Shown: one piece after another, positions 1-12,555 of the stretch | Numbering within the stretch: position 1 is the first letter of the stretch | Layout: each line of letters opens with the position of its first letter | Assembly: GCA_007570785.1 (NCBI GenBank) | Contig: ML661885.1 | Location: forward strand, 16,117,458-16,181,457 | DNA: 64,000 nucleotides | Source of the DNA: Antilocapra americana | Taxonomy: Eukaryota > Chordata > Mammalia > Artiodactyla > Antilocapridae | Reading direction: 5' to 3' | The notes under the pieces: generated by a model | Seen by the model: the letters and a program-made list of their open reading frames with translations, nothing else | Told to the model about the DNA's origin: nothing | The model's database searches: none | Program-made: the position numbers and the translations under genes

Positions 1-686
1 TTCCCAGGATGTAGGCCAGATCAGAGGTTACAAGAAAGATTTTGAAATCTTTGAAGACTGCCTATCTTTCTAAAAAAGTGCTTTGATAGGTTAATCATTG
101 ACTTAACATTTTGTACTTGGGAGCATATGATTATGGGCATATAAAGAACGTACTCTGTTGCTTAGCTTCTCAGAAGAAACCCTCTGCTGCAGTCTGGGGA
201 CACATGCAAAGCTGTGGTCAGCGGCTGCTGGGAGGATCCGTACGGTGGACTGAACAGGGTTAGAGTGAGGTGTTTGATTTGCTTTTGTTTGTTTGGTATT
301 GTTTGGTATAAAATTCTATCAGCTTCTTTTATATTCACATCTCACACTGAATTTATGAAAGTTTTGTAAATCATGATAAAGTTACATATGTTAATGTATG
401 TCCACACCCCCATTTGTCTTTAAAAATTGTGACCCTTATTATGTTTGTACTGTTCTTTTTCTTCTTTCACACTGCTTTCTCCCACTGTTCTCTTCTTAGA
501 TATTTCTGTGAGTCTATCTACACCTATGAAATAGAAAATTACCATTAATTATTGATATAACACACAGAATCATAACTATTTAAAAACTGTTACTTTAGTT
601 CTTACCTTTCATTTTTATTTTGCTTCTCCTCTTGCTGTCTTCCCCTTCCTCCTCTTCTTACTCCCCTCTGCTTCTCTTTCTTGATA
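1..686. other. Intergenic sequence, nothing recognised
   Basis: AT-rich single-copy-looking DNA. I see no long conserved reading frame, RNA gene or recognisable repeat before the microsatellite. Confidence 0.5.
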
Positions 687-687
687 C

Positions 688-736
<49 letters not shown>
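687..736. repeat. Compound (CT)n(CA)n microsatellite
   Basis: A run of CT dinucleotides passes directly into a run of CA dinucleotides. The 110-residue frame that spans it (His-Thr repeats) is a product of the repeat and not a gene. Confidence 0.95.
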
Positions 737-738
<2 letters not shown>

Positions 739-914
739 TATTATATGTATTTTTCTAAACATTGATCATTTGATTAAGGTGGTGTTTGCCAGGATTTGCC
801 ACTGTAAAGTATTTTTCTTTTTTCTGTTTAACACAGTTTGTGAGGAGATACTTCACAACTGCAAAATCTCCTGTTTTATAGTAAATTTGCACCCACTCAT
901 GTTAGCATCTACAG

Positions 915-2078
915 TTCAATTCAGTTGCTCAGTCATGTCCAACTCTTTGTGACCCCATGAACCGCAGCATGCCACCAACTCCCAGAGTCCCCCCAAACCC
1001 ATGTCCACCTAGTTGGTGATGCCATCCAACCATCTTTCCTCTGCAGTCCCCTTCTCCTCCTGCCCCCATTCCTTCCCAGCGTCAAGGTCTTTTCAAATGA
1101 GTCAGCTCTTCGCATCAGGTGGCCAGAGTATTGGAGTTTCAGCTTCAACATCAGTCCTCCCAACAAACACCCAGGACTGATCTCCTTTAGGGTAGACTGG
1201 TTGGATATCCTTGAAGTCCAAGGGACTCTCAAGAGTCTTCTCCAACACCACAGTTCAAAAGCATCAATTCTTCGGTGCTCAGCTTTCTTTATAGTCCAAC
1301 CCTCACATCCATACATGACCAGTGGAAAAACCATAGCCTTGACTAGATGGACCTTTGTTGGCAAAGTAATGTCTCTGCTTTTTAATATGCTATCCAGGTT
1401 GGTCATAACTTTCCTTCCAAGGAATAAGCGTCTTTTAATTTCATGGCTGCAATCACCATCTGTAGTGATTTTGGAGCCCCCAAAATAGTCAGCCACTGTT
1501 TCCACTTTCCCCATCTATGTGCCATGAAGTGATGGGACCAGATTCCATGATGTTAGTTTTCTGAATGTTGAGCTTTAAGCCTACTTTTTACACTCTCCTC
1601 TTTCACTTTCATCAAGAGGCTCTTTAGTTCTTCTTCACTTTCTGCCATAAGGGTGGTGTCATCTGCATATCTGAGGTTATTGATATTTCTCCCGGCAATC
1701 TTGATTCCAGCTTGTGCTTCTTCCAACCCAGCATTTCTTATGATGTACTCTGCATATAAGTTAAATAAGCAGGGTGACAATATACAGCCTTGACATACTC
1801 CTTTTCCTATTGGAACCAGTCTGTTGTTCCATGTCCAGTTCTAACTGTTGGTTCCTGACCTGGATACAGGCTTCTCAAGAGACAGGTCAGGTAGTCTGGT
1901 ATGCCCATCTCTTTCAGAATTTTCCACAGTTTGTTGTGATCCACATAGTCAAAGGCTTTGGCATAGTCAATAAAGCAGAAATAGATGTTTTTCTGGAACT
2001 CTCTTGCTTTTTCGATGATCCAGTGGATGTTGGCAATTTGATCTGTGGTTCCTCTGCCTTTTCTAAAACCAGTTTGAA
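915..2078 (-). mobile_element. BovB (RTE) LINE, 5'-truncated
   Basis: Read on the minus strand, this is the 3' third of a BovB retrotransposon. It covers the reverse transcriptase around the catalytic YADD box (codons at 1658-1669, followed by TTLMAES) and the C-terminal region with KVHLVKAMVFPLVMYGCEGW. It ends in the BovB tail at the low-coordinate side. The reading frame is broken between about 1515 and 1553. A perfect 12-bp target-site duplication (TAGCATCTACAG) flanks it at 903-914 and 2079-2090, so both ends are well defined and the element was truncated on insertion. Confidence 0.93.
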
Positions 2079-2090
2079 TAGCATCTACAG

Positions 2091-3104
2091 ATAACTTCCC
2101 AATTCCATCATGGCATTAATAAATGTAGATGAAATTATGGAGACAGAAAATTAAAACGGATTTTATCACAGATTATGTGCAACACTCACTTTACTGTCCT
2201 ACAGTAAATTTTATAGATATATATAGCCTACAGACACATAATTTCAACTGTAATGTAAGAGAAATGAAAGAATAGCGATTTATAAAAAAAGTAATATGCA
2301 TTTCAATATGTGAATGTGTTGGTACTTCTTCACGAGAGGACACACTGCAGAAGTTGGATGTGGCATCTAAAACATATGCATAGGATTTAGACGATTGTAA
2401 ATAGGGTTTCACCTACGTGAATGTGGGGCAAGAGCCTTGGATGTATATGATATCGTATAGGGTGTAGAAGAGTGCTTTGCCCCATGGCACCAGCCCTAAG
2501 TGGTGCATCTGCCATCTCTGGTCTGCATCCACTGGGTCCTCTTACACTTGAGACAATAAAATAACCCCCACAAATGTCCAAAATGTCCCCGGGAGGTGGT
2601 GACATTGGTTGAGAAGCACTGTTTTAAGATTTCCCATAAGCACGAATTGCTGCCCTCCATCAAAAGAATAAAGCAGCAGCCCATATATAGTTTTTTTCTC
2701 TTAGCATTCTGTGGTAATTTTGTCATCCCTCACCTGTTTGCTTTAGAATTTTCTATTGCATCTTATAGGTCTTGGGACCCATAAGACTTTTCTATTTCCA
2801 TAGATACATAATGTGTTGATTTGAGGTTTTGGAGAACAATATCAAATAGCACAACCTACCCAACTGACCACTCTGTGGGGTTGAATACAGGGATTAACAT
2901 CCTCTTCAATTAGGTCAGAAAGACAAGAGACATTTCCTAGGACTCATACTGAGGCTCTAAATGCTCCACACATTTTTCCCCATCAAATTTTTCAGGTGTC
3001 TTTAACTACACTATAAAAGTTTTTGCCACTGAGTGTTCCTGAATGAGGACTGTAATTTGGAACAGAACTGTGATTAGGTAACAGGGAGGTCTGGTTTGGG
3101 AAGG
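2091..3104. other. Intergenic sequence, nothing recognised
   Basis: No conserved frame or clear repeat is visible. Short frames on both strands have no recognisable domain. Confidence 0.5.
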
Positions 3105-3132
3105 CTGTCTTGTTACATTTTTTTTTTTTTTT

Positions 3133-3237
3133 AAATATGAAACGCTTCACGAATTTGCCTGTTTTCCTTGCACAGGGGCAATGCTAATCTTCTCTGTATC
3201 ATTCGAATTTTAGTATATGTGCTGCCAAAGTGAGCAC
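3133..3237 (-). pseudogene. RNU6: U6 spliceosomal snRNA retropseudogene
   Basis: The reverse complement matches U6 snRNA over its whole length: the 5' GTGCTC start, GGCAGCACATATACTAAAAT, the GATACAGAGAAGATTAGCAT block (the ACAGAGA splice-site-binding box) and the 3' CAAATTCGTGAAGCG block. Around ten scattered substitutions, including in the 5' stem, mark it as dead. In place of the usual Pol III T-run, a run of 15 T on the plus strand (3118-3132) gives an A-tail on the minus strand. Near-identical 13-mers (CTGTCTTGTTACA at 3105-3117 and CTGTCTTGTCACA at 3237-3249) form a target-site duplication. It is therefore an L1-mobilised RNA copy and not a transcribed U6 gene. I see no proximal sequence element or TATA box upstream. 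Confidence 0.93.
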
Positions 3238-3249
3238 TGTCTTGTCACA

Positions 3250-3701
3250 GTGAAATAGGAAATGTTATCAACAAGTGCTTGGATGACCAGTAGTCCAGTA
3301 GTGGACCACCAGACTGCTGCTAACCTGAGTGATCAACAATGTTTTGACAAAAGAGAGCCTTGATCACCTGATTAATGAGTCTGTTATAAACAAAGCAATG
3401 TAATCTAAAGGAATCTTAAGGGCAATTCTGTTTGATCTGAGAGGTTTTTGTTGAGTCAAGTTTAGATAGACATACTAACAGGAACATGCTCTGTCACTAT
3501 TGGTTATCATTGGTTGGTCCTTGGACCCCTTTTCTCTCTCTGTCCATCTTTGTCTCTCTTTTGCTTTTTCAGACCTCTCATAATTTCTTTCTTAGGTTTT
3601 TTCATGTTCCAGCTTTTCAAACCTGATGAGTCTGACATCTTAACTGAGCTGACCAAACAGTCTCATGACCTTTGTGCTCCATGTAAATGTAATTAATTTA
3701 C
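3250..3701. other. Intergenic sequence, nothing recognised
   Basis: AT-rich sequence with no recognisable gene or repeat. Confidence 0.45.
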
Positions 3702-3937
3702 ATGGACTTTCCTGGTTGTCCAGTGGTTATGACTCTGTGCTTCCACTGCAGGGGGCTTCCACTGCGGGTTCAATTCCTGGGTCAGGAAGATCTTTTGGGG
3801 AAGGAAAAGACAACCCAACTCCCGTACTCTTGCCTGGGAAATCCCATGGACAGAGGTGCCTGGTGGGCTGCAGTCCATGGGGTCGCAAAAGAGTTGGACA
3901 CGACTTAGCAACCAAAACACAAAAACAACAACAATAG
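3702..3937 (+). mobile_element. Bov-tA SINE
   Basis: A tRNA-Glu-derived head (TCCAGTGGTTATGACTC followed by the B-box GGTTCAATTCC) is joined to the Bov-A body (ACTCTTGCCTGGGAAATCC, GTCCATGGGGTCGC). It ends in an A-rich CAACAACAA tail. The head is followed by a short internal duplication of the CTTCCACTGC segment. Confidence 0.9.
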
Positions 3938-5254
3938 GTCATCAGCAGAGAAAGAGACTGGTAGTGCCTGCTAGACCATTAATTTTGTGGTCTTTCAGCT
4001 TTGTGGGTTTTTTCTTTGTTTTTTCAGGATGTTTTATGCAACCTTCCCTTGTTGAGAATCTCTTCCACAGGAGTGTTCTGGGTGTGTTGACCCAGGTCAT
4101 TACTGCTTTGGCTGGTGGTAACATGACAAACTGGCATGACAGGACAAAAATGAGTTGATTATTTCAGCTGTGTTTGCTGGGCATTTCATTCACAATAAGA
4201 GAAGCAGAATATGTAGAAACAGGAACACATAGCTCCTCATTATCCCTTTGTTCTACCACCCATTCAGCAAATGTTTATAAAATCCCCTTTATGCTTCCTA
4301 GTGGGAGACCAAGAGGCAGAGGGCTGGGTTCCCATGGCTACAACAGGATCCAGGAGGTGGTGCAAAGAATTCGGGATGAGGCATTACGTGGCCTGGCTTC
4401 CCCTTCGGTGCCCTCTCTTACCAGCTATCTCGTCTGAACTTCAGGCTCCTTACAAAATACTTGATTTGTCTACAGTCCAGTATGATTGTGAAAGTCAAGG
4501 GAAATAGGAAAATTTGAGTATAATAAAAAAATTTTTTTTTTAAAATTATGAGCCACTGAGCAGCTTTTTTGAGACCTAGGAGTCTAGGGTACAAGGGTGA
4601 CAGCCAATCATGGTAGTTCTGTTCTGCACCACCCAGGGCTGCCAAGAGGACTGTGTGTTAGAGCCAGCCCTTTGAATGAGGGTGGAGTGGGCCAGGCAAC
4701 AAGTCCTATTGTCTTTTCAGCCTCAAAATGTCAGCATTGAACTCATCACATCTTAACCTTGGCTTGAGGCCACCACTTGCCCTGCCCAGTCCTCTCTGAC
4801 CCTAATACCCCAGTCTTTTGAAGTTGATGGCATGAAAGGCAGTCATGTCCTCCCCCAGTTTGATCCTTGGCTGCACCAGCAGGACCAGGGTGGACATGAC
4901 TTGGAAGGCTTATCATTGTCCCCATCATAGACTCACAATTCTGTTTACCGTGTCTGCCAAGAATGGAGACTGCTGAGAGTCTGTTTCCACTAAATAATTC
5001 AGAGGGTGCTGAACAAAGTCAAACTGCAAATAATAAAATTGGAGAAAAAGGACTGGATTTAGGGTTAGTCGATCTAGGGTCTACTAGTTTGGGCTCTCTA
5101 CTTACCTCTTGTAAGTCTTTGGGAGAATTGCTTTACCTTTTTGCACTGCCACTTTCCAGTCTGCAAGAAGAGGCTAATGCTGGCTGCTCCTATCCTGTCA
5201 CGGAGCTATCTGAGAGTCAGGTGGGTTATTTCACTGTTTTTTTTTTTAAAGTCA
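3938..5254. other. Intergenic sequence, nothing recognised
   Basis: No conserved gene, RNA or clear repeat apart from short A/T homopolymers near 4525. The frames at 3942-4928 are short and carry no domain. Confidence 0.45.
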
Positions 5255-5587
5255 ATCTGAAAAGAAATTATACAAATGAATTTATTTACAAATCAGGAAC
5301 AGACTTATACACTTAGAGAAGCAATTATGGTTGCCAGGAGTGAGAACTGGGGGAAGGGATAGTTTGGGATGGACAGGTACACACTGCTGTATTTAAAATG
5401 GATAACCAACAGGAGTCCACTGTAGAGCACTTGGAACTCTGCTTAATATCATGTGGTAGGCTGGATGGGAGGGGGAGTTGCAGGGAGATAGATACATGTG
5501 TATGTATGGCTGAGTCCCTACACTGTTCACTTGAAACTGTCACAACATTGTTACTTGGCTATACCCCAGTAAAAAATAAAAAGTTAA
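5255..5587 (+). mobile_element. L1 3' end
   Basis: The sequence has the ruminant L1 3' UTR landmarks: GGATAACCAACAGGAG, a GGGAGGGGGAGTT purine block, TATGGCTGAGTCCCT, TGAAACTGTCACAACATTG and GGCTATACCCCAGTA, ending in an AATAAAAAG A-rich tail. All coding sequence is lost by 5' truncation. Confidence 0.85.
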
Positions 5588-5606
5588 AGACTAGAATTCT
5601 AGCCAC

Positions 5607-5803
5607 TAGAATTTATTGATCATTTATTACGAACCTGACTTAATGTTAGGCATTTTACATATATCATCACATTTAATCTTTGTAACAGTCTTTGGAGGTA
5701 GGTACTGTTATTTATATCTTGTCAGAGATAACACACTTGCCTAAGATGACACACTGTCAGGTGAACTTGCTGGAATTCAAATCCAAGTTTGACTGACTCT
5801 TAA
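5607..5803 (+). repeat. MIR SINE remnant
   Basis: Contains the diverged MIR core: TTAGGCATTTTACATATATC, then TGTAACAGTCTTTGGAGGTAGGTA, and a degraded tail matching 'tggaattcaaatccaagt'. It is an old mammalian repeat. Confidence 0.7.
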
Positions 5804-6403
5804 CATTGCACCTGCCAACTCAATAGTAGAAATGTGTATTTTGACTCTTGGTAGTAAATTAGTGAGTTCAGTGCTTGGATAGACAAAGAACAAACAAAAA
5901 ACAGCTCTCCAAATCCAATCTTTGTATCTTAATCCAAATAGGACTTCTGTGTTTGAGAGAGGAAAGGCCAGGCTAACCACATGTATCAGATTAAACATGA
6001 AGGATTCTTCAAACACCATACTTAAGTGGGCGTTTAAGCTGGGAGTATTAGTAGGAGATGCCGCCTGATGTGTCTGCTGTGAAAGTCCATAGGGAGAGTG
6101 AATATCACGATGAATATCCACTGTGAATGCTGGGAGCCAAACCCATGCTGTCAGCAGGTGGTTGGATCGACAAATCCATCTTGAATCTGGCTGCCGGCAA
6201 GCATTTCACATCATCCTTGCTGGCCGGAGCCGAAACTCACTAGATTTAAATGAAAACTGCTGACAGGAAGTACAGCGATTTCGATTTTGTGGTGGAAGGT
6301 GTGAAGTGCAAAGTCAAGTGTAAACCTCTAAGCATTTTGATTCTAGGGATCTAGGAGAAGATTTAAGAAGCTGGGTGTTTTAGATTCATGGCCTTCTGCT
6401 TAG
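5804..6403. other. Intergenic sequence, nothing recognised
   Basis: No conserved frame. The segment near 6180-6300 is slightly more CpG-rich than its surroundings but matches nothing I know. Confidence 0.45.
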
Positions 6404-6575
6404 GGTCCTATTTTTTTTTTTTTTTCTTTTTTGTGTTGGTTTTGCCATACATTGACGTGAATCTGCCATGGGTATACATATGTTCCCCTTCCAGAAGGCC
6501 CCTCCCTCCTCCCTCCAGATTCCCTCTCCCTGGGTCATCCCGGTACACCAGCCCGGAGCATCAAACAAAACTGGT
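6404..6575 (-). mobile_element. L1 3' end fragment
   Basis: A T-run at 6411-6425 (the minus-strand A-tail) is followed by GTTTTGCCATACATTGACGTG, CCATGGGTATACATATG, the CCTCCCTCCTCCCTCC block and TGGGTCATCCCGGTACACC. This is the antisense of the ruminant L1 3' UTR. Confidence 0.88.
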
Positions 6576-7618
6576 CCCTGGGTTGCAGAAGACAGAGAAA
6601 CAATATAGCCATTCACTATGACTTGTTATACAACTTAGCTAGTGCTTATTAAAAATAGTGTCAAACCAAATTAGCTCTGGGCACCTGCTGGAGCTTATGT
6701 GTTTTCAGATAGACTTGTTTGCTGTCAGCTAGAAAAAAAAAAAAATCAACCCAACAAAACCCTCCACCCACATGGTTTGTTATAAAACCTGACACTCCTA
6801 ATGCTTTTCCAAGCTACTTCTCTTAGATCAAATCATTCAAATACAGAAAAAAGACATTTGACATCTTGAAAGAATGTCAAATTATTTGTTTGGGGCAAAC
6901 TATTTGTTGTCAGATATGGTCTTGGGGTCAGGTAATAGAAGAAAGGTATTTATTAAATGCTGTGATGTATCAATCCCATTGTATTCTTTAGGTAAAAAAT
7001 TTCAACACTGATAATATAATATGGCTGGAACTTGAGGATTTACAGTTTCATGCTTAAAGCATCTCTGTTATTGTACTATTTATCTAGGACTTGCGTGGAT
7101 AGCTGTCAAGTGATTTGAACATTTTATTTGTTTATTGGACAGAAGAGATATAGATGCTGGCTAAATGAATAATGGCAAAAATTATAGCAAGAAAAATGGC
7201 AAAAATAATTTATTGGAGGTTTTATATTAAAATGGCAATAGCAAAAGCTGTTAATTGCTCACAGAGGATGCTGAAATCTGGACCAACATTGACAAACGAA
7301 AAACTCATTTCTGAATTCTAAGTGCTCTGGCAGTATCTTAGACTTTGCAGACCTCACCTAAATTTTCACCTCCACTGGCTCTCTGCCATTCAAAAATAAT
7401 TCTACTTAGGTTGGATGGTAGAATGGCTTGGAGGAGAAGCCTGTCTTACTATCATTAGGTACATGTCAATGAATGAGATGCAACTCACTTACTAGTGATT
7501 CACCCTGCCTTCCTGAATAATTTCGAATAATTGCTTTCCTAAATACTGCAGGTTCTCAAAATCAAATTAGTATTTTAGAAGTCGTAATGGGGTACTTCTA
7601 CTTCTGGATAATGATGCT
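6576..7618. other. Intergenic sequence, nothing recognised
   Basis: AT-rich DNA with short A-runs (about 6731-6743). No gene or assignable repeat is visible. Confidence 0.45.
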
Positions 7619-7815
7619 GCTTCCACTTATTAAATACCTGGTGTTGAAATAGATACTTCCTATGCATTTTTGATATAGATGATGATAATTGTGTAAAACA
7701 GTTATTCTTAGCCCAATTCTATAAATGGGGAAACTGAGCATCTTAGCATTAAAAACGCAGTTAAAATCAAGGGAATATTATTAATAGAATTTGAATCAAA
7801 CAGCCTGACCTACAA
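7619..7815 (+). repeat. MIR SINE remnant
   Basis: A diverged MIR: a degraded TTAAATACCTGG start, a central GATGATGATAATTG, then CCCAATTCTATAAATGGGG, AAACTGAGCATCTTAG and a decayed 3' part. Confidence 0.6.
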
Positions 7816-9784
7816 CAATGTCATTTCCTTTATACAAAGGGGGAAAAAGGCAGAAGAGAAGGTAAAAGAAGACATTCACTTCACGAAGCGACACATAAAA
7901 TAGCAAACTGACTTTACTCCCCTGCATAGGGCTTTAAAACCTGAGATACAAATATGATATAGAAGCACATTCTTGTTTACTCTGAATGAGGAGACACAGG
8001 TCAAAACTTGTAGAAATTTTCTAGGAACCCTTCCAAACAGGTGTGGTTTGCATTTACCCAGGATGGCAGAGTAGTAACAAAAGTGCCTTATTTGTTTGCC
8101 AATAGGACTGGTCAGATATAACCATAAAAATGTGTGAGTTCTTCATTGCATAATCCGCTTTGCCATAGAAATCTTAAACTCCTTTTTTATGAATATGAAG
8201 GCTCACCAATCCTTTCGTTGAACCTCAAACTCTATAGTTTTACTAAGGACCCAAGAGTCTCACAAATGCTAATACTGGAGGATTTTAGTCCATCACAGAG
8301 GTTTTGTTTAAAATATCACTGCAAAATCAGATTCAGTATTTCCTACAGCTATTTGAAATGAATCTAGATATACCAAATAAAACAAAGTATTTCAGTCAAT
8401 TTAGTCCCTCATCTGTCTTACAGATAGCAAGTGAGTTGAGCCTTTGGTATTATTTCTCTGTGGTATTATTTAAGTTTATCAGATGGGCTATTATTTAAGT
8501 TTATCAGATGGGATTAAAGCATTGTGTTGTTATTTATGTATTCAATTATTTATTTCCAGTATTTAGATATTGGTTTAGTAACCTAAAAAAATTTATTGGT
8601 TTTGGACTTTTTTGTTCTTTATGGAGAGAACTCAAGCTTTGTATGAATCTGTGTGTGTACACCAGTGGCCAAATCGGAACATATAAGAAATTTGTTCAGC
8701 TTCATTTGCCACCACTTATTTATACAGCTGAGTCATGTGTTAAGTATTTGGAAGCATCTTCCATTACTAAATTAGCCCTCAACTAATTGGCCTGGAGTTA
8801 AAAAAAAAAATAAAGATCCTATTATGATTTGTCTGGGGTTATATAGCCTTGTCTAAAAATACCCTGTCTTGTTCTTATCGTATATTAAAACACTGTAAAT
8901 ATCATACAAAAACCAACTAGCAATGATTTTATCTCCTGATAAATGTAATCATGAGATATTCTCTAGCTGAAGTATTTCTTTCTGTCCCCAAGCTGTTACA
9001 AGCATTTTTTCTTACTGTCCCAAATTGCTTAGGTCACTTCTTTTTCTTACGCAAGACCACCTGCGGGGAGTTATCGTCTCTTTGTGCAAATTATCAAGAG
9101 GTACTTCACTGGCTGGACTAAGTCCATACTAGGTATCCATTCTCTGGGTCAGGCTGAGATAGCTGTGGACTAAAAAATACAGTCACAACCTGAAAGTAGA
9201 GAGTCATTTTATTTGGTGGGAATGTTTAGGACTCCAAGCCTAGGAGACAGCATCTCAGTAGCTCTGACAAAATTGCTCTAAGGAGGCAGGAGGAGAAGTC
9301 AGGCTATATATATATGTTTGCAACAGAAGGAGCAGGCAGTCTGAACATCAAAGATCAGATATCCCGAGTTAAAGAGTTTAGCACTCTGTGCATGGGAAGA
9401 TGCAAGCCTCTGGGCTCACTGAAAATTCATTCCTTTCATATGCACCTCAGCTATTTGGGGCCAATCCTGTTTCCTTGTTCACCCTTGCTTCTTGCATTCC
9501 CCCAGCTCCTCAGCAATCACCTTGGGGGTTGGCAGCATCCTCTGGATTGTAGTTTTGGGAGCCCTCATTCACATTTGGAGGCTAGAAATCGCTGATGGCT
9601 GTGGCATTTCTTGTTTATTAATATGTCAGGAGATATTTTCATTTCACACAGCTCTGTGCCAGCTCTGTGTAGACTGGATCTCAGCCCCTGTCCTCAAGGA
9701 ATTCATCGTTTAGTGGGTGAGAAAGAGGCTTGTGTCAGTGTCACAGTAGCAAACAGAAGGCCCAGCTATTGGGTAAACTGAAGA
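7816..9784. other. Intergenic sequence with one small tandem duplication
   Basis: No gene is recognised. A perfect 24-bp direct repeat (8464-8487 and 8489-8512, beginning TATTATTTAAGTTT) lies in this stretch. The part at about 9180-9650 has the texture of an old LTR or other dispersed repeat, but I cannot assign a family. Confidence 0.4.
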
Positions 9785-10000
9785 GGATCCAGTAGTGGTT
9801 AAAGAATCCACCTGCCAATGCAGGAGACACAGGCTCAGTCCCTGGGTTGGGAAGACTGCCTGGAGGAGGCAATGGCAACCCACTCCAGTAGTCTTGCCTG
9901 GAGAATCCCAAGGATAGAGGAGCCTGGTAGGCTACAGTCCATGGGGTTGCCAAAGAGTCAGACACAACTCAGTGACTAAATGTCAGCAACAATAATGAGA
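9785..10000 (+). mobile_element. Bov-tA SINE
   Basis: A tRNA-derived head (GTGGTTAAAGAATCCACCTG, degenerate B-box) is fused to a Bov-A body (GCAACCCACTCCAGTAGTC, GAGAATCCCAAGGATAG, TCCATGGGGTTGCC). It ends in AGCAACAATAAT. Confidence 0.9.
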
Positions 10001-11745
10001 TCTTCACAGGCTGGGGTTAGGGCACCCGTAAGGGAGAGTGCAGGGCTTCAGAAAGGTCCATGGAAGGAAGCAGTTACTAGAACCTAGAGAAAGAGACAGG
10101 GATCCTGGATGGAGCTGAAATCTCAGAGATGGGTGGATACAGGTAGGGACTAAATGGGTAGAGAGAAGAAACATCTCATCTCACTCTACTTCTGTTCTCT
10201 GATCTTCTCCTGATGTTCCTCAACCAGACATCAGGAGGCAAGCAAGTTCACTGATGTGGTTCTTAGAGGTCAGCAGAGAACAGGGTAGAGGAGAGGGGAG
10301 TCTAGATCTGGGGGGCATAGTCCATTTCTCTGCCTCCCTCTGTATCCACTCTTGCCCTTCACTCATGTTAGTGTTTGTGTCCCAATAGAGGGAACATTGT
10401 CCCATCAGTTAATCATTGACACATATGTTATCAATTTGGTCATACTCTCAGCTGAAAATGTTAGCAGTCACTAGCATTGTTCCTGTAAAATCACGAGGAT
10501 GTGGGGGAGAAAGGAAAAAATAATATAAAGTATTGCTGCTATGTTTTCTATTAATATTAATACTTCTGTAGATTGCCACAAGAGTTAACTGGTAGCCATT
10601 ATTGCTTCTGTTCAGGAGCCAATCCTGAACAAAGAGCCAGCACTTCCTCTGTTAACTTCTCACCCAGATAGCATGCTTTACCCAGTGAGGTGGTCCAAAC
10701 CTTCATTCCCATGGGATTTACATCCTTGGATGTCTGTCTTAATTGAGTTGCTATTTTCCATTGATCAGGGTTATTGGTCAATTTTCCATTGACCAGAGTT
10801 CTAGGAGGTGCTCTAGTCTTTCACACAGTCCTTCATACCTTTGTTATACAGCAGCAATCCAATTTCCTCCTGGCAATTGGGAACACTTTCCCTGGTCAGT
10901 AGAGAAACCTTTTTCCTCTGTAGACTCAACAGCATGAGAATTTCAGAAAGGTCAGAGGTCAGCCTCAGAATTTTTCAGAACAGTGACTATGTTTCCCTTT
11001 GACACTAAGATGTCTAAATCCACTGAGCTCAAAGTCACATTGGTAGAAAACAAGATTTCTTTGAGTTGTGAGGAAGATAAAAAAATTCACTAGTTAATAG
11101 TAGTGAGAGAGGGAGTACTTTTACCTTCTCCTTTTGGTTCCTGGACCCATGAACTCTGGCTCTGGAGGACATAGAACCATGTTGTGGAAACTGATTTAAG
11201 GCATATATTGTATTATATAGGGTGGCACCCCAACCTCATAGTATCTCTTAGCTAGTACAGTAGATAATATTTAAACAGGCCATTCTATCATTTTATCAAG
11301 CCAGTTACCTTTGGAGGAAAGACCAATCAATTATATATATGCAAGACTGTTACTACTCTTTTTTTGCCTAAAACTATTTCCTCGGGATGGAGCATGTGAG
11401 TGGGACACCAATGGCAATAGCTAGAGCATTCTGTAAGTCCACATGGAGGGGCCGGAAAAAGCACTTTAGGCAGAGAAGACAAATGTATACCTGGAATATG
11501 AATCTAAGGTGCAGAGACAAATTTTCACCCCTTCCATCATGGAGGAAGGCCAGTGTAAGTCCAGGTGACTGGCAGGACTTCTGGGAAAGTCATTTTACAT
11601 ATTTAATTTTGGGGGGAAAATCATTTTATATCAGGAGTTTGGTGTTGGCTTCTACTGTTGGCATGTTGAACACTCAGCAGATGTGGTAGCTGGATGAGCT
11701 TTGATACACTGATGCCTAGCCTTTATCCCTGCTACTGTGGCCACT
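10001..11745. other. Intergenic sequence, nothing recognised
   Basis: Several short frames (for example 10599-10781 minus and 11387-11689 plus) lack recognisable domains. Internal sequence of an old retroviral element is possible at about 10.6-10.9 kb but is not demonstrable by eye. Confidence 0.4.
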
Positions 11746-11942
11746 ATTTTTTTTTTTAAGACTTTTTGATGTGGATCATTTTTAAAGTCTTGATTGAGTT
11801 TGTTACAATATTACTTCTGTTTTATGCTTTGATTTTTTGGCCAAAAGGCATGTAGGATCTTAGCTGCCTGACCAGGGATCCAACCCACTCCCCTTACATT
11901 GGAAGGCAAAGTCTTAACCACTGGACCACCAGGGAGGTCCCA
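11746..11942 (-). mobile_element. CHR-type tRNA-Glu SINE
   Basis: The T-rich start is the antisense A-tail. It is followed by TTTTTTGGCCAAAAGGCATG, GACCAGGGATCCAACCC (antisense B-box) and CTTAACCACTGGACCACC with the GGGAGGTCCC end, which is the antisense of the tRNA-like head. Confidence 0.88.
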
Positions 11943-12278
11943 CCACTGAGCAAACACCGAAGAGGCTAAGGAAAGAGGTTACTTTCAGAAACTGAATAGG
12001 TCATTTTGTCTACCTGATTGAGAGCCTCCTTCAAAGTGATCCTTGTGGTGAATGTCTTCATACCTCATGTGCATTCTGAGTCCACCCACATATCTCTCCC
12101 CCTCTCACCTTCACCATCCATTTCCCAATTTTGATTGCAAGTCTGTGACTAGCCAGCCAGCACTATAAGCTCTTGCCCATGAGTTAGTGTCGATCTAGAA
12201 GCAAACAACCCAAAGCTTTCCTTGTGGGGAGGGTTTACAGTGACCACTGTTTTGCAGGAGTGGCCTGAAAGGCATATG

Positions 12279-12555
12279 CTACTGCTGCTGCTAAGTCGCG
12301 TCAGTCGTGTTTGACTCTGTGTGACCTCATAGACAGCAGCCCACCAGGCTCCCCCGTTCCTGGGATTCTCCAGGCAAGAACACTGGAGTGGGTTGCCATT
12401 TCCTTCTCCAATGCATTAAAGTGAAAAGTGAAAGTGAAGTCACTCAGTCATGTCCAACTCTTAGTGACCTCATGGACTGCAGCCTACCGGGCTCCTCTGT
12501 CCATGGGATTTTCCAGGCAAGAGTACTGGAGTGGGGTGCCATTTCCTTCTCCACA
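12279..12555 (-). mobile_element. Bov-A2 dimeric SINE
   Basis: Two Bov-A units in tandem, antisense. Each contains CATGGACTGCAG-like and CTCCAGGCAAGA(A/G)(C/T)ACTGGAGTGG motifs, separated by AAAGTGAAAAGTGAAAGTGA. It begins next to a CTGCTGCTG tract, typical of Bov-A2. Confidence 0.9.

Noticed and set aside
620..952. 110-codon frame with His-Thr repeats
   Set aside because: It is translation of a CA microsatellite plus the adjacent BovB tail.
3133..3237. Functional U6 snRNA gene
   Set aside because: Multiple substitutions, an A-tail in place of a T-run terminator, a target-site duplication and no visible snRNA promoter.
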